NCBI GenBank assembly: GCA_900552095.1
Contig: URYM01000022.1
Span: 1 to 14,781, forward strand
DNA from: an uncultured Blautia sp.
GTDB taxonomy: Bacteria; Bacillota; Clostridia; Lachnospirales; Lachnospiraceae
Direction: 5' to 3'
Length of the DNA: 14,781 nt
Both the position numbers and the translations under genes were made by a program. Position 1 is the stretch's first letter, and each line of letters begins with the position of its first letter. Shown here one piece after another: positions 6,319 through 13,822 of the stretch. Under the pieces are notes generated by a model. It saw nothing but the letters and a program-made list of their open reading frames with translations, had not been told where the DNA came from and did not search any database.

Positions 6319-7410
6319 CTACAGCCGGGCCCGGGCCAGACGGGCCAGCCTCTCCCCGCAGGTCTCAAAAAACTTCCGATATGCGGCACAGAAACAGTGT
6401 TTCCCCTGCTCCCCTTCCCGGTATCTGCGGCAGCCTCCGCGGCACAGCGCTGCCCAGGGGCATTTCCGGCACTCCTCCGGCAGGGAAATCTCTTCCAGAA
6501 ACCCTTTTTTCTCCCGGTTTCGATCGATTTCTTCCCATCCCTCCCGCTTTATATCTCCGATCTTCCACTGATCCAGCGCATAAAAATCGCAGGGATATAC
6601 GCTTCCATCCGCCTCGATCACATAATTTTTTCCGCACCGCCCCCGCATATCGCAGGCCTCCGGCTCATAGCCGGAAAGCATATCCACATAATTGTCAAAC
6701 TGGCGGATCCATACCTGCTCTCCCCTGCAGAGCTCGTCATACCACAGGTCAAAAATACGGCACAGAAAATCCCCATATTCTTCTCCGCTCAGGGAATATG
6801 CGCTCTTTTCTTTCCCGCCCAGCGGATCCATGCAGGGAATAAACTGCAGATGATCAAATCCCTGTTTTCGCAGGAAGCGGTATACCTTATCCGCTGTTCT
6901 GGCCACATCCCCGGTTACTACAGTCAGTATATTAAAGGGAACCCGATATCTGTTCAGGCTGTCAATCCCTTCCATCACCCGCCGGAACGTGCCCTCCCCC
7001 CGGATATTCTTTCTCCAGCGGTCATGGGTATGGATGGTTCCGTCCAGAGACACTCCCACCAGGAAACGGTTTTCCTGAAAAAAACGGGCCCACCGGTCAT
7101 CCAGCGTATATCCATTCGTCTGAATAAAATAAAAGATTTCCAGATCATCTCTCTTCTGTCTCTTCACGCACTCCACAAACTCCTGAAAATATTCCAGGCC
7201 CCAGAGTGTTGGTTCTCCCCCCTGGAATCCGAACGTACAGCTTCCTTCTGCCTGCTGCAGAGCCTTCCGGATCAGCACTTCCATCGTCTCCCGGTTCATA
7301 AATCCATAGGAAGCTGTTCCCCGGTTTTCCATCTCATCACAGTAAAAACAGTAGGCGCAGCGCAGATTGCAGGCTCCGGAAGCCGGCTTGATCATCAGCG
7401 ATAACGGCAT
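6319..7410 (-). CDS. Anaerobic sulfatase-maturating enzyme (radical SAM/SPASM)
   Basis: This 363-residue radical-SAM enzyme has the length and layout of clostridial anSME. CNLRCAYC (14-21) binds the catalytic 4Fe-4S cluster and SAM, and FQGGEPTLWG (62-71) is the glycine-rich SAM motif. A C-terminal SPASM region holds cysteines at 253, 259, 274, 314, 317, 323, 327 and 339/341 for two auxiliary clusters. Asp275 in YPCDFYAL is the residue expected to act as catalytic base. It oxidises the sulfatase Cys (or Ser) to formylglycine without oxygen. Its only visible client is Cys50 of the sulfatase at 2257-3738. A GGGAGGA site precedes the ATG. The gene leads the unit, with its own promoter (7455-7483) and palindromic operator (7432-7456), and is followed by the DeoR gene. 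Confidence 0.95.
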   Translation of the reverse strand: MPLSLMIKPASGACNLRCAYCFYCDEMENRGTASYGFMNRETMEVLIRKALQQAEGSCTFGFQGGEPTLWGLEYFQEFVECVKRQKRDDLEIFYFIQTNGYTLDDRWARFFQENRFLVGVSLDGTIHTHDRWRKNIRGEGTFRRVMEGIDSLNRYRVPFNILTVVTGDVARTADKVYRFLRKQGFDHLQFIPCMDPLGGKEKSAYSLSGEEYGDFLCRIFDLWYDELCRGEQVWIRQFDNYVDMLSGYEPEACDMRGRCGKNYVIEADGSVYPCDFYALDQWKIGDIKREGWEEIDRNREKKGFLEEISLPEECRKCPWAALCRGGCRRYREGEQGKHCFCAAYRKFFETCGERLARLARARL

Positions 7411-7431
7411 CCTGCTTCCTCCCTTCTAATC

Positions 7432-7456
7432 ATTCAGTCATTGTTTATGACTGAAT
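7432..7456. promoter_or_regulatory. Perfect palindromic operator upstream of the maturase gene
   Basis: ATTCAGTCAT and ATGACTGAAT form a perfect 10-bp inverted repeat around the 5-base spacer TGTTT. It covers the end of the -10 box and the predicted transcription start of the maturase-regulator unit, a classical repressor position. Each arm contains TTCAGTCA, also found in the repeats upstream of IIC (5477-5484), pointing to the DeoR protein as binder. A hairpin in the leader RNA is an alternative reading. Confidence 0.65.
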
Positions 7457-7483
7457 TTTACCATAATGCGTCAGAATCGTCCA
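7455..7483 (-). promoter_or_regulatory. Promoter for maturase-regulator unit
   Basis: On the minus strand TGGACG (7483-7478) and TAAAAT (7460-7455) are 17 bases apart, and TGG before the -10 gives an extended -10. Transcription would start within the palindrome at 7432-7456, about 40 bases before the ribosome site. Confidence 0.55.
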
Positions 7484-7504
7484 GTGCTTTCCTCTCAAAA
7501 GCGC

Positions 7505-7553
7505 ATAAAAAATACCGCACCATGTATCTGCTCTTCACAGAATACAGGTGCGG
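7505..7553 (-). terminator. Rho-independent terminator of the ABC transporter operon
   Basis: CCGCACC (7515-7521) pairs perfectly with GGTGCGG (7547-7553). After a bulged base, five more pairs form (7523-7527 with 7542-7546). On the minus strand TATTTTTTAT follows. The hairpin begins seven bases after the ATPase stop codon and separates this operon from the maturase promoter. Confidence 0.85.
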
Positions 7554-7559
7554 CAGGGA

Positions 7560-8327
7560 TTACTGCGCACACATTCTGGGAACGATCATGCCGTTTTTCA
7601 TCCTGCATACGCTCCCGTACAGTTCTTCAAGACAATCCTGAGTCAGAACCTGATCCACCTGTCCCTCTTCCAGCACCTGTCCTTCCTTCAGGACCAGTAC
7701 CTGCTCACAAAACCACTTCACATGGTTGGGATCATGCATACAGGCGATCACAAGACGTCCACTGTCTGCCATGTCCCGCAGGATCTCAAATACCCTCAGC
7801 TGATTTTTGAAATCCAGAGCCGATGTGGGTTCATCCAGGATCACTACCGGCGTATCCTGAGCCACTGCCCGGGCCAGAAGCACCAGCTGCCGCTGCCCGC
7901 CCGAGAGCTGGGTGTAGATCTTCTCTTTGATCGCACTAATCCCGATTTCTTCTATCGCCTGCTCCGCCCGTTCTGTGTCTGCTCTGGACGGATTTCCCAG
8001 TCCTCCCAGGTGAGGCGTTCTGCCCATGAGAACAACCTCCTCCACCGTAAAAGGAAAGGAGAGACGGTGCTCCTGAGGCACATACGCGATCTTCCGGCTC
8101 CTCTCCCTGCAGGAGAGTGCGGAAATATTTTTTCCGCCCAGCTCGGCCGCTCCTCTCTGCGGTTTCAAAATTCCTGTACAGCATTTCAGCAGCGTTGTCT
8201 TCCCGGATCCGTTAGGTCCGAACACCCCATGCATACCTGCCCCGCCAAATCCGGCGCAGACACCTTTCAGGATTTCCCCCTGTCCGTAGGAAAAATGCAG
8301 TCCCTCCACTCTGATCGTTTCACTCAT
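7560..8327 (-). CDS. ABC transporter ATPase, FecE/BtuD type
   Basis: This 255-residue nucleotide-binding subunit serves a type II importer for ferric chelates, heme, cobalamin or similar complexes. All motifs are intact: Walker A GPNGSGKTT (37-45), Q-loop Gln85, signature LSGGQRQ (141-147), Walker B VVILDE (161-166), D-loop SALD and switch His198 in MHDP. Its start overlaps the permease stop by four bases (ATGA), so the two are coupled in translation. It is the last gene of the operon, with a terminator seven bases beyond. Length and motifs are typical. The transported compound cannot be read from the ATPase. Confidence 0.94.
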   Translation of the reverse strand: MSETIRVEGLHFSYGQGEILKGVCAGFGGAGMHGVFGPNGSGKTTLLKCCTGILKPQRGAAELGGKNISALSCRERSRKIAYVPQEHRLSFPFTVEEVVLMGRTPHLGGLGNPSRADTERAEQAIEEIGISAIKEKIYTQLSGGQRQLVLLARAVAQDTPVVILDEPTSALDFKNQLRVFEILRDMADSGRLVIACMHDPNHVKWFCEQVLVLKEGQVLEEGQVDQVLTQDCLEELYGSVCRMKNGMIVPRMCAQ

Positions 8328-9349
8328 TCAAAATACACCTTTCTGTTATGTCTCAGCAGGAAGATCAGATAAGGCGCTCCCAGAACTGAGGTGAGAATGC
8401 TGACCGGAAGTTCTCCCATGATCAGCGTCCTGGCAAGAGTATCACAGATTACCATGAAGATTCCTCCCAGACAGGCGGAAAAAGGAATCATATAGCGGTG
8501 ATCCGGTCCGAGAATCATCCGCGCCGCATGGGGCACCATAAGTCCTACCCAGGAAATAATACCGGACTCTGCCACGCAGGAGGCTGTGAGAAAGGTAGCC
8601 GCAAGGATAAGGACAAACTTCAGCCTGCCGGTATGAATTCCCAGAGACCTGGCTTCCGCATCCCCCATGGCCAGCACATTCAGTTTCCATCCGCAGCCCC
8701 AGATCAGGACAAGTCCCCCCAGAGTAAGAAGAAAGAGCCGCACTGCGCCTTCCCACTCCGCCGTGTAAAATCCTCCCATCGTCCAGAAGGTAATCTCCCG
8801 GAGTTTACTGTCAGAAGCCATCACCTTCAGAAAATTCAGAAGCGCTGTAAAAACCGCTGAAACGATCATTCCCGACAGGATCAGCCGCACCACCGGCATA
8901 TTTTCCCGGCTGTATGCCATTCCGTAAGCCAGAAGCATAGCCAGAACGGCGAATAAAAATGCGGCTGTATTTTTCGTAAGAAATCCCCAGGAAAATACAA
9001 TGCTGGCCGCCGCCCCAAACGCCGCTCCCGAAGAGACGCCCAGAACATAAGGCTCCACCAGAGGATTGCGGAAGACCCCCTGAAAAACCGCTCCCGAAAT
9101 GCTCAGAGCCACTCCGGTCATCGCGGCGGTCAGGATACGTGGAAGACGGATTTCCCACACGATCGTGTCCAGACTGGCATCCGGCCAGGTATTTCCCCGC
9201 AGGTGTGCAGAAATCACTCCCAGAATATCCCCTGTTTTCATCTCATAGTTGCCGAACTGCACAGCTCCGGCCAGAACTGCCAGGAAGACCGCAAGTCCTC
9301 CCCAGAGCCAGATACTTTTATGTTTTTTCCATTTACCCATATGTTTCAT
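8324..9349 (-). CDS. ABC transporter permease, FecCD/BtuC family
   Basis: This 341-residue membrane protein has roughly ten hydrophobic segments, the family's usual size. The N-terminal half has the EIRLPRILTAAMTG segment and then FRNPLVEPYVLGVSSGAAFG. The C-terminal half has GIISWVGLMVPHAARMILGPDHRYMIP split by the usual coupling helix that contacts the ATPase. It would form a homodimer moving a chelated metal or corrinoid from the binding lipoprotein at 10107-11300. The chosen ATG at 9349 overlaps the methyltransferase gene by 17 bases. An alternative ATG three codons later (9340) is possible and no strong ribosome site decides between them. Translation is probably coupled to the upstream gene. 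Confidence 0.93.
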   Translation of the reverse strand: MKHMGKWKKHKSIWLWGGLAVFLAVLAGAVQFGNYEMKTGDILGVISAHLRGNTWPDASLDTIVWEIRLPRILTAAMTGVALSISGAVFQGVFRNPLVEPYVLGVSSGAAFGAAASIVFSWGFLTKNTAAFLFAVLAMLLAYGMAYSRENMPVVRLILSGMIVSAVFTALLNFLKVMASDSKLREITFWTMGGFYTAEWEGAVRLFLLTLGGLVLIWGCGWKLNVLAMGDAEARSLGIHTGRLKFVLILAATFLTASCVAESGIISWVGLMVPHAARMILGPDHRYMIPFSACLGGIFMVICDTLARTLIMGELPVSILTSVLGAPYLIFLLRHNRKVYFE

Positions 9350-10097
9350 CCATCACATTCCAGGAAATTCTTCCATATCGGGTCAGATCCCGGTAGTACC
9401 AGATCTCCCCCCGCCTTTCCAGCCGTTCTTCCAGATAACTCCGCAGCTCTCTCTCTTCCCCGTCAGAAATCTCATAGCGCATCTTCATATCCTGAACCGC
9501 TCTCTCAAAGTCCGGATATTCCCGGTCAAAAGAAGTACCGGAAAGCATCGTAATATCACTGTAGATCCCCATCCGGCACAGCGTCTGGTAAAAGCTGTCA
9601 ATCTTCGGTGCCTGACCCTTTCTGGTCTCCCGTCCCAATCGCTCCTCCAGAATCCGGCGGTCCCTCTCCCAGGAAGTTTCTCCCGCAAACCAGTACAATT
9701 CCACCCGGCCGCCGGCATGGCGGTTCATCTTTCTGACCGCCTCCTCAAAATCCGGCATCATCAGAGAATAAGAAGCAAGGATCAGATCGTACGTTTCCAG
9801 CAATTCTTCCGGAAGTTCTTCCCAGGTGTAGGGAAGTATCTTAATCTCTGTCATCTGCTCTTCTTCCATATGGCGGCACAGCAGTTCCCGCATAGCCCCG
9901 GAGGGTTCCGCCGCAGTCACACGGCACCCCCGCCCGGCCAGCGGAAGGGACAGGATTCCCGGGCCGCTTCCGATGTCCAGCACCGACATTCCCGGGGTTA
10001 CTGCCATTTCCCCTGCTCTCTTTCTGCCGTCCTCCCAGATTCTGACGGAACTGTCATATCGCCGTGCCGCTTCCCGGTCTTCATACTGATTCTTCAT
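9333..10097 (-). CDS. Class I SAM-dependent methyltransferase within the FecBCD operon
   Basis: This 254-residue protein has a Rossmann methyltransferase core. Motif I is VLDIGSGPG (39-47) and the post-I acidic residue is Glu64 in AAEPS. A ubiE/Methyltransf_11-like core runs to about residue 140, and a basic and acidic C-terminal half of about 110 residues of unknown role follows. An AAGGAGGG ribosome site overlaps the binding-protein stop codon, with a 9-base gap. The gene then overlaps the permease by 17 bases, so it is an integral member of the import operon rather than a neighbour. It may methylate the imported chelate or a partner metabolite, but no substrate-specific motif is recognisable and the function is open. 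Confidence 0.82.
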   Translation of the reverse strand: MKNQYEDREAARRYDSSVRIWEDGRKRAGEMAVTPGMSVLDIGSGPGILSLPLAGRGCRVTAAEPSGAMRELLCRHMEEEQMTEIKILPYTWEELPEELLETYDLILASYSLMMPDFEEAVRKMNRHAGGRVELYWFAGETSWERDRRILEERLGRETRKGQAPKIDSFYQTLCRMGIYSDITMLSGTSFDREYPDFERAVQDMKMRYEISDGEERELRSYLEERLERRGEIWYYRDLTRYGRISWNVMDETYG

Positions 10098-10106
10098 ATT
10101 CCCTCC

Positions 10107-11300
10107 TTAGAATCCCCGCGCATCCATCCAGTCCAGCTGCTGGATTTCTTTTATCTTCTGCGCCTCTTCGTCTGTCAGGCCGTAGAGTGTTTTGTGATAC
10201 TCATTCAGCCACTCGCCCACCTGCACATCCGCAAACTGCTCCGGATACGCGGATTTCGCTGCAATCAGCAGAATCGTCGGGAATTCCAGCCGGAAATCTC
10301 CCCACCAGGTCAGAAGCCCCACAGAAGTCACCCTTCCATTCTTTACCGCAGATACATTCTGCAGGTTGGCGTAAGCCGGATCCTCCGATAAAATATTCGG
10401 ATCGGGGCGCACGGAATTGGTACACAGGATCATCACATCCGGATCCAGCGTAATGATCTGTTCTGCGGACATATTTGTGCGCTCAGATTCTGTATATACA
10501 TTCTTTATATTGGCATACTCCGTGCTGAATTTGGCGTCTCCGAAATTCTCTCCCCAGACTACACCCACACCCTCGTCCTTGCGAAGTCCGATATACATCA
10601 CTTCCGGCTTTTCTGCTTCCGGTATATCCTTCGTTCGATCCTGGATCATGGAAACCTGTTCCTTCATATAAGAAATGATCTCTTCCGCCCGCTCCTCTTT
10701 TCCGAAGATTTCTCCCAGAAGTTCAATTCCTTCATAGTGATAATCCAGCTTTGCCTCCTCATAACAGCCCGGCCCGTTAATTACAAACAGCGGAAGCTTC
10801 ATATCTTCCTCTATCTTCCGAATCGCGTCGGCAGTAACCTCACTGTCTTTGATATATTCACTGTTTCTTAAAATAACCAGATCCGGATCCGCCGCTGCCA
10901 GCGTCTCAAAATCCACAGCATCCGTGGGATAACCAATGATCGGAAGTTCCATGATCTCCGGGAAAAGATACAGACTGTCCCTCTCCTCCGGATCTCCCAC
11001 TTCCGTGATCAGACCTCCGGTAGCGCAGATCTTATCTTCCACTCCCAGCGCCTTCATAGACTGCACCAGAAATCCTTTATCCAAAATAGCAACCCTCTGG
11101 GGATCTTCCGGCACTTCCACCTCTTCCCCTCTCATGTCTGTCAGGATTCTTCCCTTTTTCTGTGTCTCATCCGCTGCCTCCGCAGTCTGCCCGCTTCCTT
11201 TTTCATCCTCTTTTTTTGTTCCTCCGCAGCCGGCCAGTCCGCTTATCATCAGGCATCCGCTCAGCAGAAGCGCTGTCATTCTTTTTACTTTCTTTCTCAT
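10107..11300 (-). CDS. Substrate-binding lipoprotein, FecB/BtuF family
   Basis: This is a 397-residue precursor. A positively charged start (MRKKVKR), a hydrophobic segment and the lipobox GLAGC put the lipid-modified cysteine at residue 25, followed by a Gly/Lys/Glu linker. The periplasmic-binding domain of helical-backbone type (PF01497-like) spans about 50-370, including the opening MRGEEVEVPEDPQRVAILD. I chose the ATG at 11300 because of the AGGAGG site just upstream and the signal peptide that begins there. The in-frame ATG at 11438 would add 46 residues with no matching leader and run through the galE terminator. Lipoproteins of this type capture ferric-siderophore, heme, cobalamin or other metal complexes outside the membrane. 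No cobalamin riboswitch or Fur box is evident upstream, so the ligand is unresolved. Confidence 0.9.
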   Translation of the reverse strand: MRKKVKRMTALLLSGCLMISGLAGCGGTKKEDEKGSGQTAEAADETQKKGRILTDMRGEEVEVPEDPQRVAILDKGFLVQSMKALGVEDKICATGGLITEVGDPEERDSLYLFPEIMELPIIGYPTDAVDFETLAAADPDLVILRNSEYIKDSEVTADAIRKIEEDMKLPLFVINGPGCYEEAKLDYHYEGIELLGEIFGKEERAEEIISYMKEQVSMIQDRTKDIPEAEKPEVMYIGLRKDEGVGVVWGENFGDAKFSTEYANIKNVYTESERTNMSAEQIITLDPDVMILCTNSVRPDPNILSEDPAYANLQNVSAVKNGRVTSVGLLTWWGDFRLEFPTILLIAAKSAYPEQFADVQVGEWLNEYHKTLYGLTDEEAQKIKEIQQLDWMDARGF

Positions 11301-11339
11301 CTGTCTTCCTCCTGTTTTCTGCATATGTATCTTCACTCT

Positions 11340-11377
11340 ATCATATCCCCCATACCGCCACAAGCCCCCCCGGGGGG
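11340..11377 (-). promoter_or_regulatory. Candidate promoter with a C6G6 palindrome at the -35 position
   Basis: On the minus strand a good -10, TATGAT, lies at 11345-11340. No -35 matches at the proper distance. Instead, the perfect 12-bp palindrome CCCCCCGGGGGG (11366-11377) sits there, and a second ATCCCCC/GGGGGAT inverted pair encloses it. This could be an activator-dependent promoter or a metal-regulator site for the ABC operon. It remains speculative. Confidence 0.35.
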
Positions 11378-11401
11378 ATGAAACTTCCGCCGGCTCTGCA
11401 C

Positions 11402-11442
11402 AAAAAAAACGGATACAGATCTGTTTCAGAATCTGCATCCGT
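11402..11442 (-). terminator. Rho-independent terminator of the galK-galE operon
   Basis: ACGGATACAGAT (11409-11420) pairs with ATCTGCATCCGT (11431-11442) over 12 positions, with one G-U, around a 10-base loop that itself closes CTG/CAG. On the minus strand eight Ts follow. It is a textbook intrinsic terminator 48 bases after the galE stop. Confidence 0.93.
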
Positions 11443-11461
11443 CTTCCCCTTTATGCGCTGC

Positions 11462-11476
11462 GCGGCAGTCTGCCGC
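11462..11476 (-). other. Small GC hairpin just after galE
   Basis: GCGGCA and TGCCGC form a perfect 6-bp stem with a 3-base loop, flanked by GCGC-rich sequence. It has no T-run, so it is not itself a terminator. It may stabilise the 3' end of the gal message or help the main terminator downstream. Confidence 0.4.
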
Positions 11477-11490
11477 ATTCTGCGCGCTCT

Positions 11491-12516
11491 TTATTTTTCT
11501 GTATTGTAACCATCCGGATTCTGGGACTGCCATCTCCAGGAATCCTCACACATCTCCTCAATCCCGTAAGCAGCCTCCCAGCCCAGCTCGCGTTTCGCCT
11601 TTGCCGGATCACAGTAACACTGGGCAATATCACCTGCACGGCGGGGTTTGATCTCATACTTGATCGCATGGCCGCAGGCCTTCTCGAAAGCCTTCACCAC
11701 CTGCAGTACGCTGTAGCCGTTTCCGGTTCCCAGGTTGTAAATGCTCACACCTTCCTTGTCAGCCAGCTTCTTCACTGCCTTTACATGGCCAACTGCCAGG
11801 TCTACCACATGGATATAGTCCCGGACACCGGTTCCATCAGGCGTATCGTAATCATCACCGAATACTCCCAGACACTCCAGCTTTCCGATGGCAACCTGAG
11901 CCACATAGGGAAGCAGATTGTTGGGAATCCCCTTGGGATCCTCACCCATTTTGCCGCTCTTATGGGCACCGATGGGATTGAAGTAGCGAAGCAGGATCAC
12001 ATTCCACTCCGGATCTGCCTTCTGAATATCCATGAGGATCTGTTCCAGCATCCATTTCGTCCATCCATAGGGATTGGTGCAGGTTCCCTTGGGGCAGTCC
12101 TCCGTAATGGGAACAAAAGCGGGATCTCCGTATACCGTTGCGGAAGAGCTGAAAATGATATTCTTCACGCCATGGCTGCGCATTACATCGCACAGATTTA
12201 ATGTTCCCGCAATATTATTCTCATAGTACTCGATCGGTTTTGCCACAGACTCACCTACAGCCTTCAGGCCTGCAAAATGAATCACTGCCTCTGTGTCGGA
12301 CTCTTTCTCAAAAATTTTATCCAGAGCCTCTTTATCCCGGATATCTGCGTTGTAGAACGTCAGATTCTTTCCTGTGATCTCTTTCACTCTCTCCAGAGAC
12401 TTCTCACTGGCATTGTAAAGATTATCTACAACTACTACATCATAACCTGCATTCAGAAGTTCCACACACGTATGGCTTCCAATATAACCTGCTCCGCCTG
12501 TCACCAAAATTTTCAT
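11491..12516 (-). CDS. galE: UDP-glucose 4-epimerase GalE
   Basis: This 341-residue protein is a full-length extended short-chain dehydrogenase. The NAD-binding motif GGAGYIG (7-13) opens the chain. The catalytic set is Ser125 in SSSATVYG and Tyr150/Lys154 in YGWTK, with RYFNPIGA and the C-terminal RRAGD motif in the expected places. It interconverts UDP-glucose and UDP-galactose in the cytosol, serving galactose breakdown and galactose supply for surface glycans. An AAGGAGG ribosome site precedes the ATG. The gene follows galK by 30 bases with no promoter or terminator between, and ends at a strong terminator, so galK-galE is one unit. Confidence 0.97.
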   Translation of the reverse strand: MKILVTGGAGYIGSHTCVELLNAGYDVVVVDNLYNASEKSLERVKEITGKNLTFYNADIRDKEALDKIFEKESDTEAVIHFAGLKAVGESVAKPIEYYENNIAGTLNLCDVMRSHGVKNIIFSSSATVYGDPAFVPITEDCPKGTCTNPYGWTKWMLEQILMDIQKADPEWNVILLRYFNPIGAHKSGKMGEDPKGIPNNLLPYVAQVAIGKLECLGVFGDDYDTPDGTGVRDYIHVVDLAVGHVKAVKKLADKEGVSIYNLGTGNGYSVLQVVKAFEKACGHAIKYEIKPRRAGDIAQCYCDPAKAKRELGWEAAYGIEEMCEDSWRWQSQNPDGYNTEK

Positions 12517-12546
12517 TCTTATACCTCCTTTTGTTCTGCACCTGTC

Positions 12547-13716
12547 TTAATCCAGACAACGGGCGCCGTCTCCAATATCTACTACATAAAAGTCAGCCGC
12601 ATAGCCGATCTTCTCCCTGTAGGCTTTCCCTACCTGATCGATAAACGCATCAATCTTGTCCGTCTCCACAATGCTCACCGTACAGCCGCCAAATCCTGCT
12701 CCGGTCATGCGTGAACCAATGACACCCTCGCATTTCCAGGCTTCCTCCGCCAGCGTATCCAGCTCAATCCCCGTCACCTCATAATCATCCCGCAGGGAAA
12801 CGTGAGACGCATTCATCAACTCTCCAAAAGCCCGGATATCTCCCTGCTCCAGAGCCTTCACCGCTGCGATCGTTCTCTGATTCTCATAAACTGCATGCTT
12901 TGCCCTCTTTCGGCGAACCGGATCCTGGATCAGTTCTTTATTCGCTTCAAACTCTTCCTCTGAGAGCTCGCCTAACGACTTAATGGAAAGTCTGGTCTGA
13001 AGCTCTTCCAGCGCCTTCTCACACTCTGCCCGGCGCTCATTATATTTTGAGTCTCCCAGCCCCCTCTTCTTGTTGGAACAGATAATCACGATTCTTGCCC
13101 CCTCCAGTTTCAGCGGCGCATACTGGTAAGACAGATCGCTGGTATCCAAGAAAATGGCATGATCCTTTTTCCCCATGGCAATGGCAAACTGATCCATAAT
13201 ACCGCAGTTTACCCCGTTAAAATTGTTCTCTGCAAACTGGCCGATCAAAGACAGATCAATCATGCTCAGCGTATCATGTCCGAACATATCCCGCAGCATA
13301 ACGCCGGTAGCCAGTTCCACGGACGCAGAGGAGGAGAGGCCGGAACCGTTGGGAATATTTCCAAAGAGCAGGATGTCAAAACCGTGATCCACCGCAAAGC
13401 CCTTCTCCCGAAAAGCCCACATAACCCCCTTGGGGTAATTCGTCCAGCCCGCTTCCTTCTTCCATACCAGATCCGACAGATCAGACTCCAGCATCCCCGC
13501 CTCCGGGAAATTCATAGAATAAAAGCGCAGCTTGTCATCCTCCCTCTTTTTAGCCAGAAGATAGGTTCCGATGGTCAGAGCACAGGGAAAAACATGACCC
13601 CCATTGTAATCCGTGTGCTCACCGATCATATTGACCCGGCCCGGCGCAAAGTAAGTTTTCACTTCCTCTGCCGCCCCGAAAATCTTCCGGAACTCTTCCA
13701 TCAGTTTTTGTTTCAT
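12547..13716 (-). CDS. galK: Galactokinase GalK
   Basis: This 389-residue GHMP-family kinase has all diagnostic motifs: the galactokinase signature GRVNMIGEHTDYNGG (26-40, with Arg27 at the active site), the ATP loop PNGSGLSSSAS (122-132), Asp175 in GIMDQF as catalytic base, and TGAGFGGC (338-345). It phosphorylates alpha-D-galactose at C1 in the first step of the Leloir pathway. It is the first gene after a good promoter (13780-13807), has an AAGGAGGAG ribosome site, and is followed by galE. No galT lies in this unit, so the uridylyltransferase must be encoded elsewhere or replaced. Confidence 0.97.
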   Translation of the reverse strand: MKQKLMEEFRKIFGAAEEVKTYFAPGRVNMIGEHTDYNGGHVFPCALTIGTYLLAKKREDDKLRFYSMNFPEAGMLESDLSDLVWKKEAGWTNYPKGVMWAFREKGFAVDHGFDILLFGNIPNGSGLSSSASVELATGVMLRDMFGHDTLSMIDLSLIGQFAENNFNGVNCGIMDQFAIAMGKKDHAIFLDTSDLSYQYAPLKLEGARIVIICSNKKRGLGDSKYNERRAECEKALEELQTRLSIKSLGELSEEEFEANKELIQDPVRRKRAKHAVYENQRTIAAVKALEQGDIRAFGELMNASHVSLRDDYEVTGIELDTLAEEAWKCEGVIGSRMTGAGFGGCTVSIVETDKIDAFIDQVGKAYREKIGYAADFYVVDIGDGARCLD

Positions 13717-13748
13717 CCCGACTCCTCCTTTATTTATTTTAAAAATTT

Positions 13749-13760
13749 TGTTTTAAAACA
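13749..13760. promoter_or_regulatory. Palindromic operator candidate in the gal leader
   Basis: TGTTTTAAAACA is a perfect 12-bp palindrome set in a longer A/T-rich near-symmetric block (about 13740-13766). It lies roughly 12-24 bases downstream of the predicted gal transcription start, where a repressor would block elongation. No regulator for it is identified in the window; the ArsR-type protein just upstream is one candidate. Confidence 0.4.
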
Positions 13761-13779
13761 TTTTTGTTGTTCCTTTTGT

Positions 13780-13807
13780 ATTATACTACATTCCCGCTCC
13801 GCGTAAA
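13780..13807 (-). promoter_or_regulatory. Promoter of the galK-galE operon
   Basis: On the minus strand TTTACG (13807-13802) and a perfect TATAAT (13785-13780) are separated by 16 bases. The -35 begins 16 bases past the stop codon of the upstream regulator. The leader to the galK ATG would be about 57 bases. Confidence 0.6.
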
Positions 13808-13822
13808 GCCCTTTTCTTTAAT

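Noticed and set aside
9249..10391. Plus-strand open frame of 380 codons opposite the methyltransferase and lipoprotein genes
   Set aside because: It is antisense to two well-supported genes, has a low-complexity His/Pro/Arg-rich product and no recognisable domain or ribosome site.
11301..11408. Cobalamin riboswitch or Fur box upstream of the FecB-type operon
   Set aside because: I looked for a B12-box-like core and a GATAATGATAATCATTATC-like Fur site and saw neither; the region is also short for a cobalamin riboswitch.
11301..11438. N-terminal extension of the substrate-binding lipoprotein
   Set aside because: It would place residues ahead of a proper signal peptide and read through the gal terminator hairpin; the start at 11300 has AGGAGG and begins the signal peptide.
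10936..12201. Plus-strand open frame of 421 codons across the lipoprotein start, gal terminator and galE
   Set aside because: It crosses a terminator and two real genes in antisense, and its product looks like no protein family.
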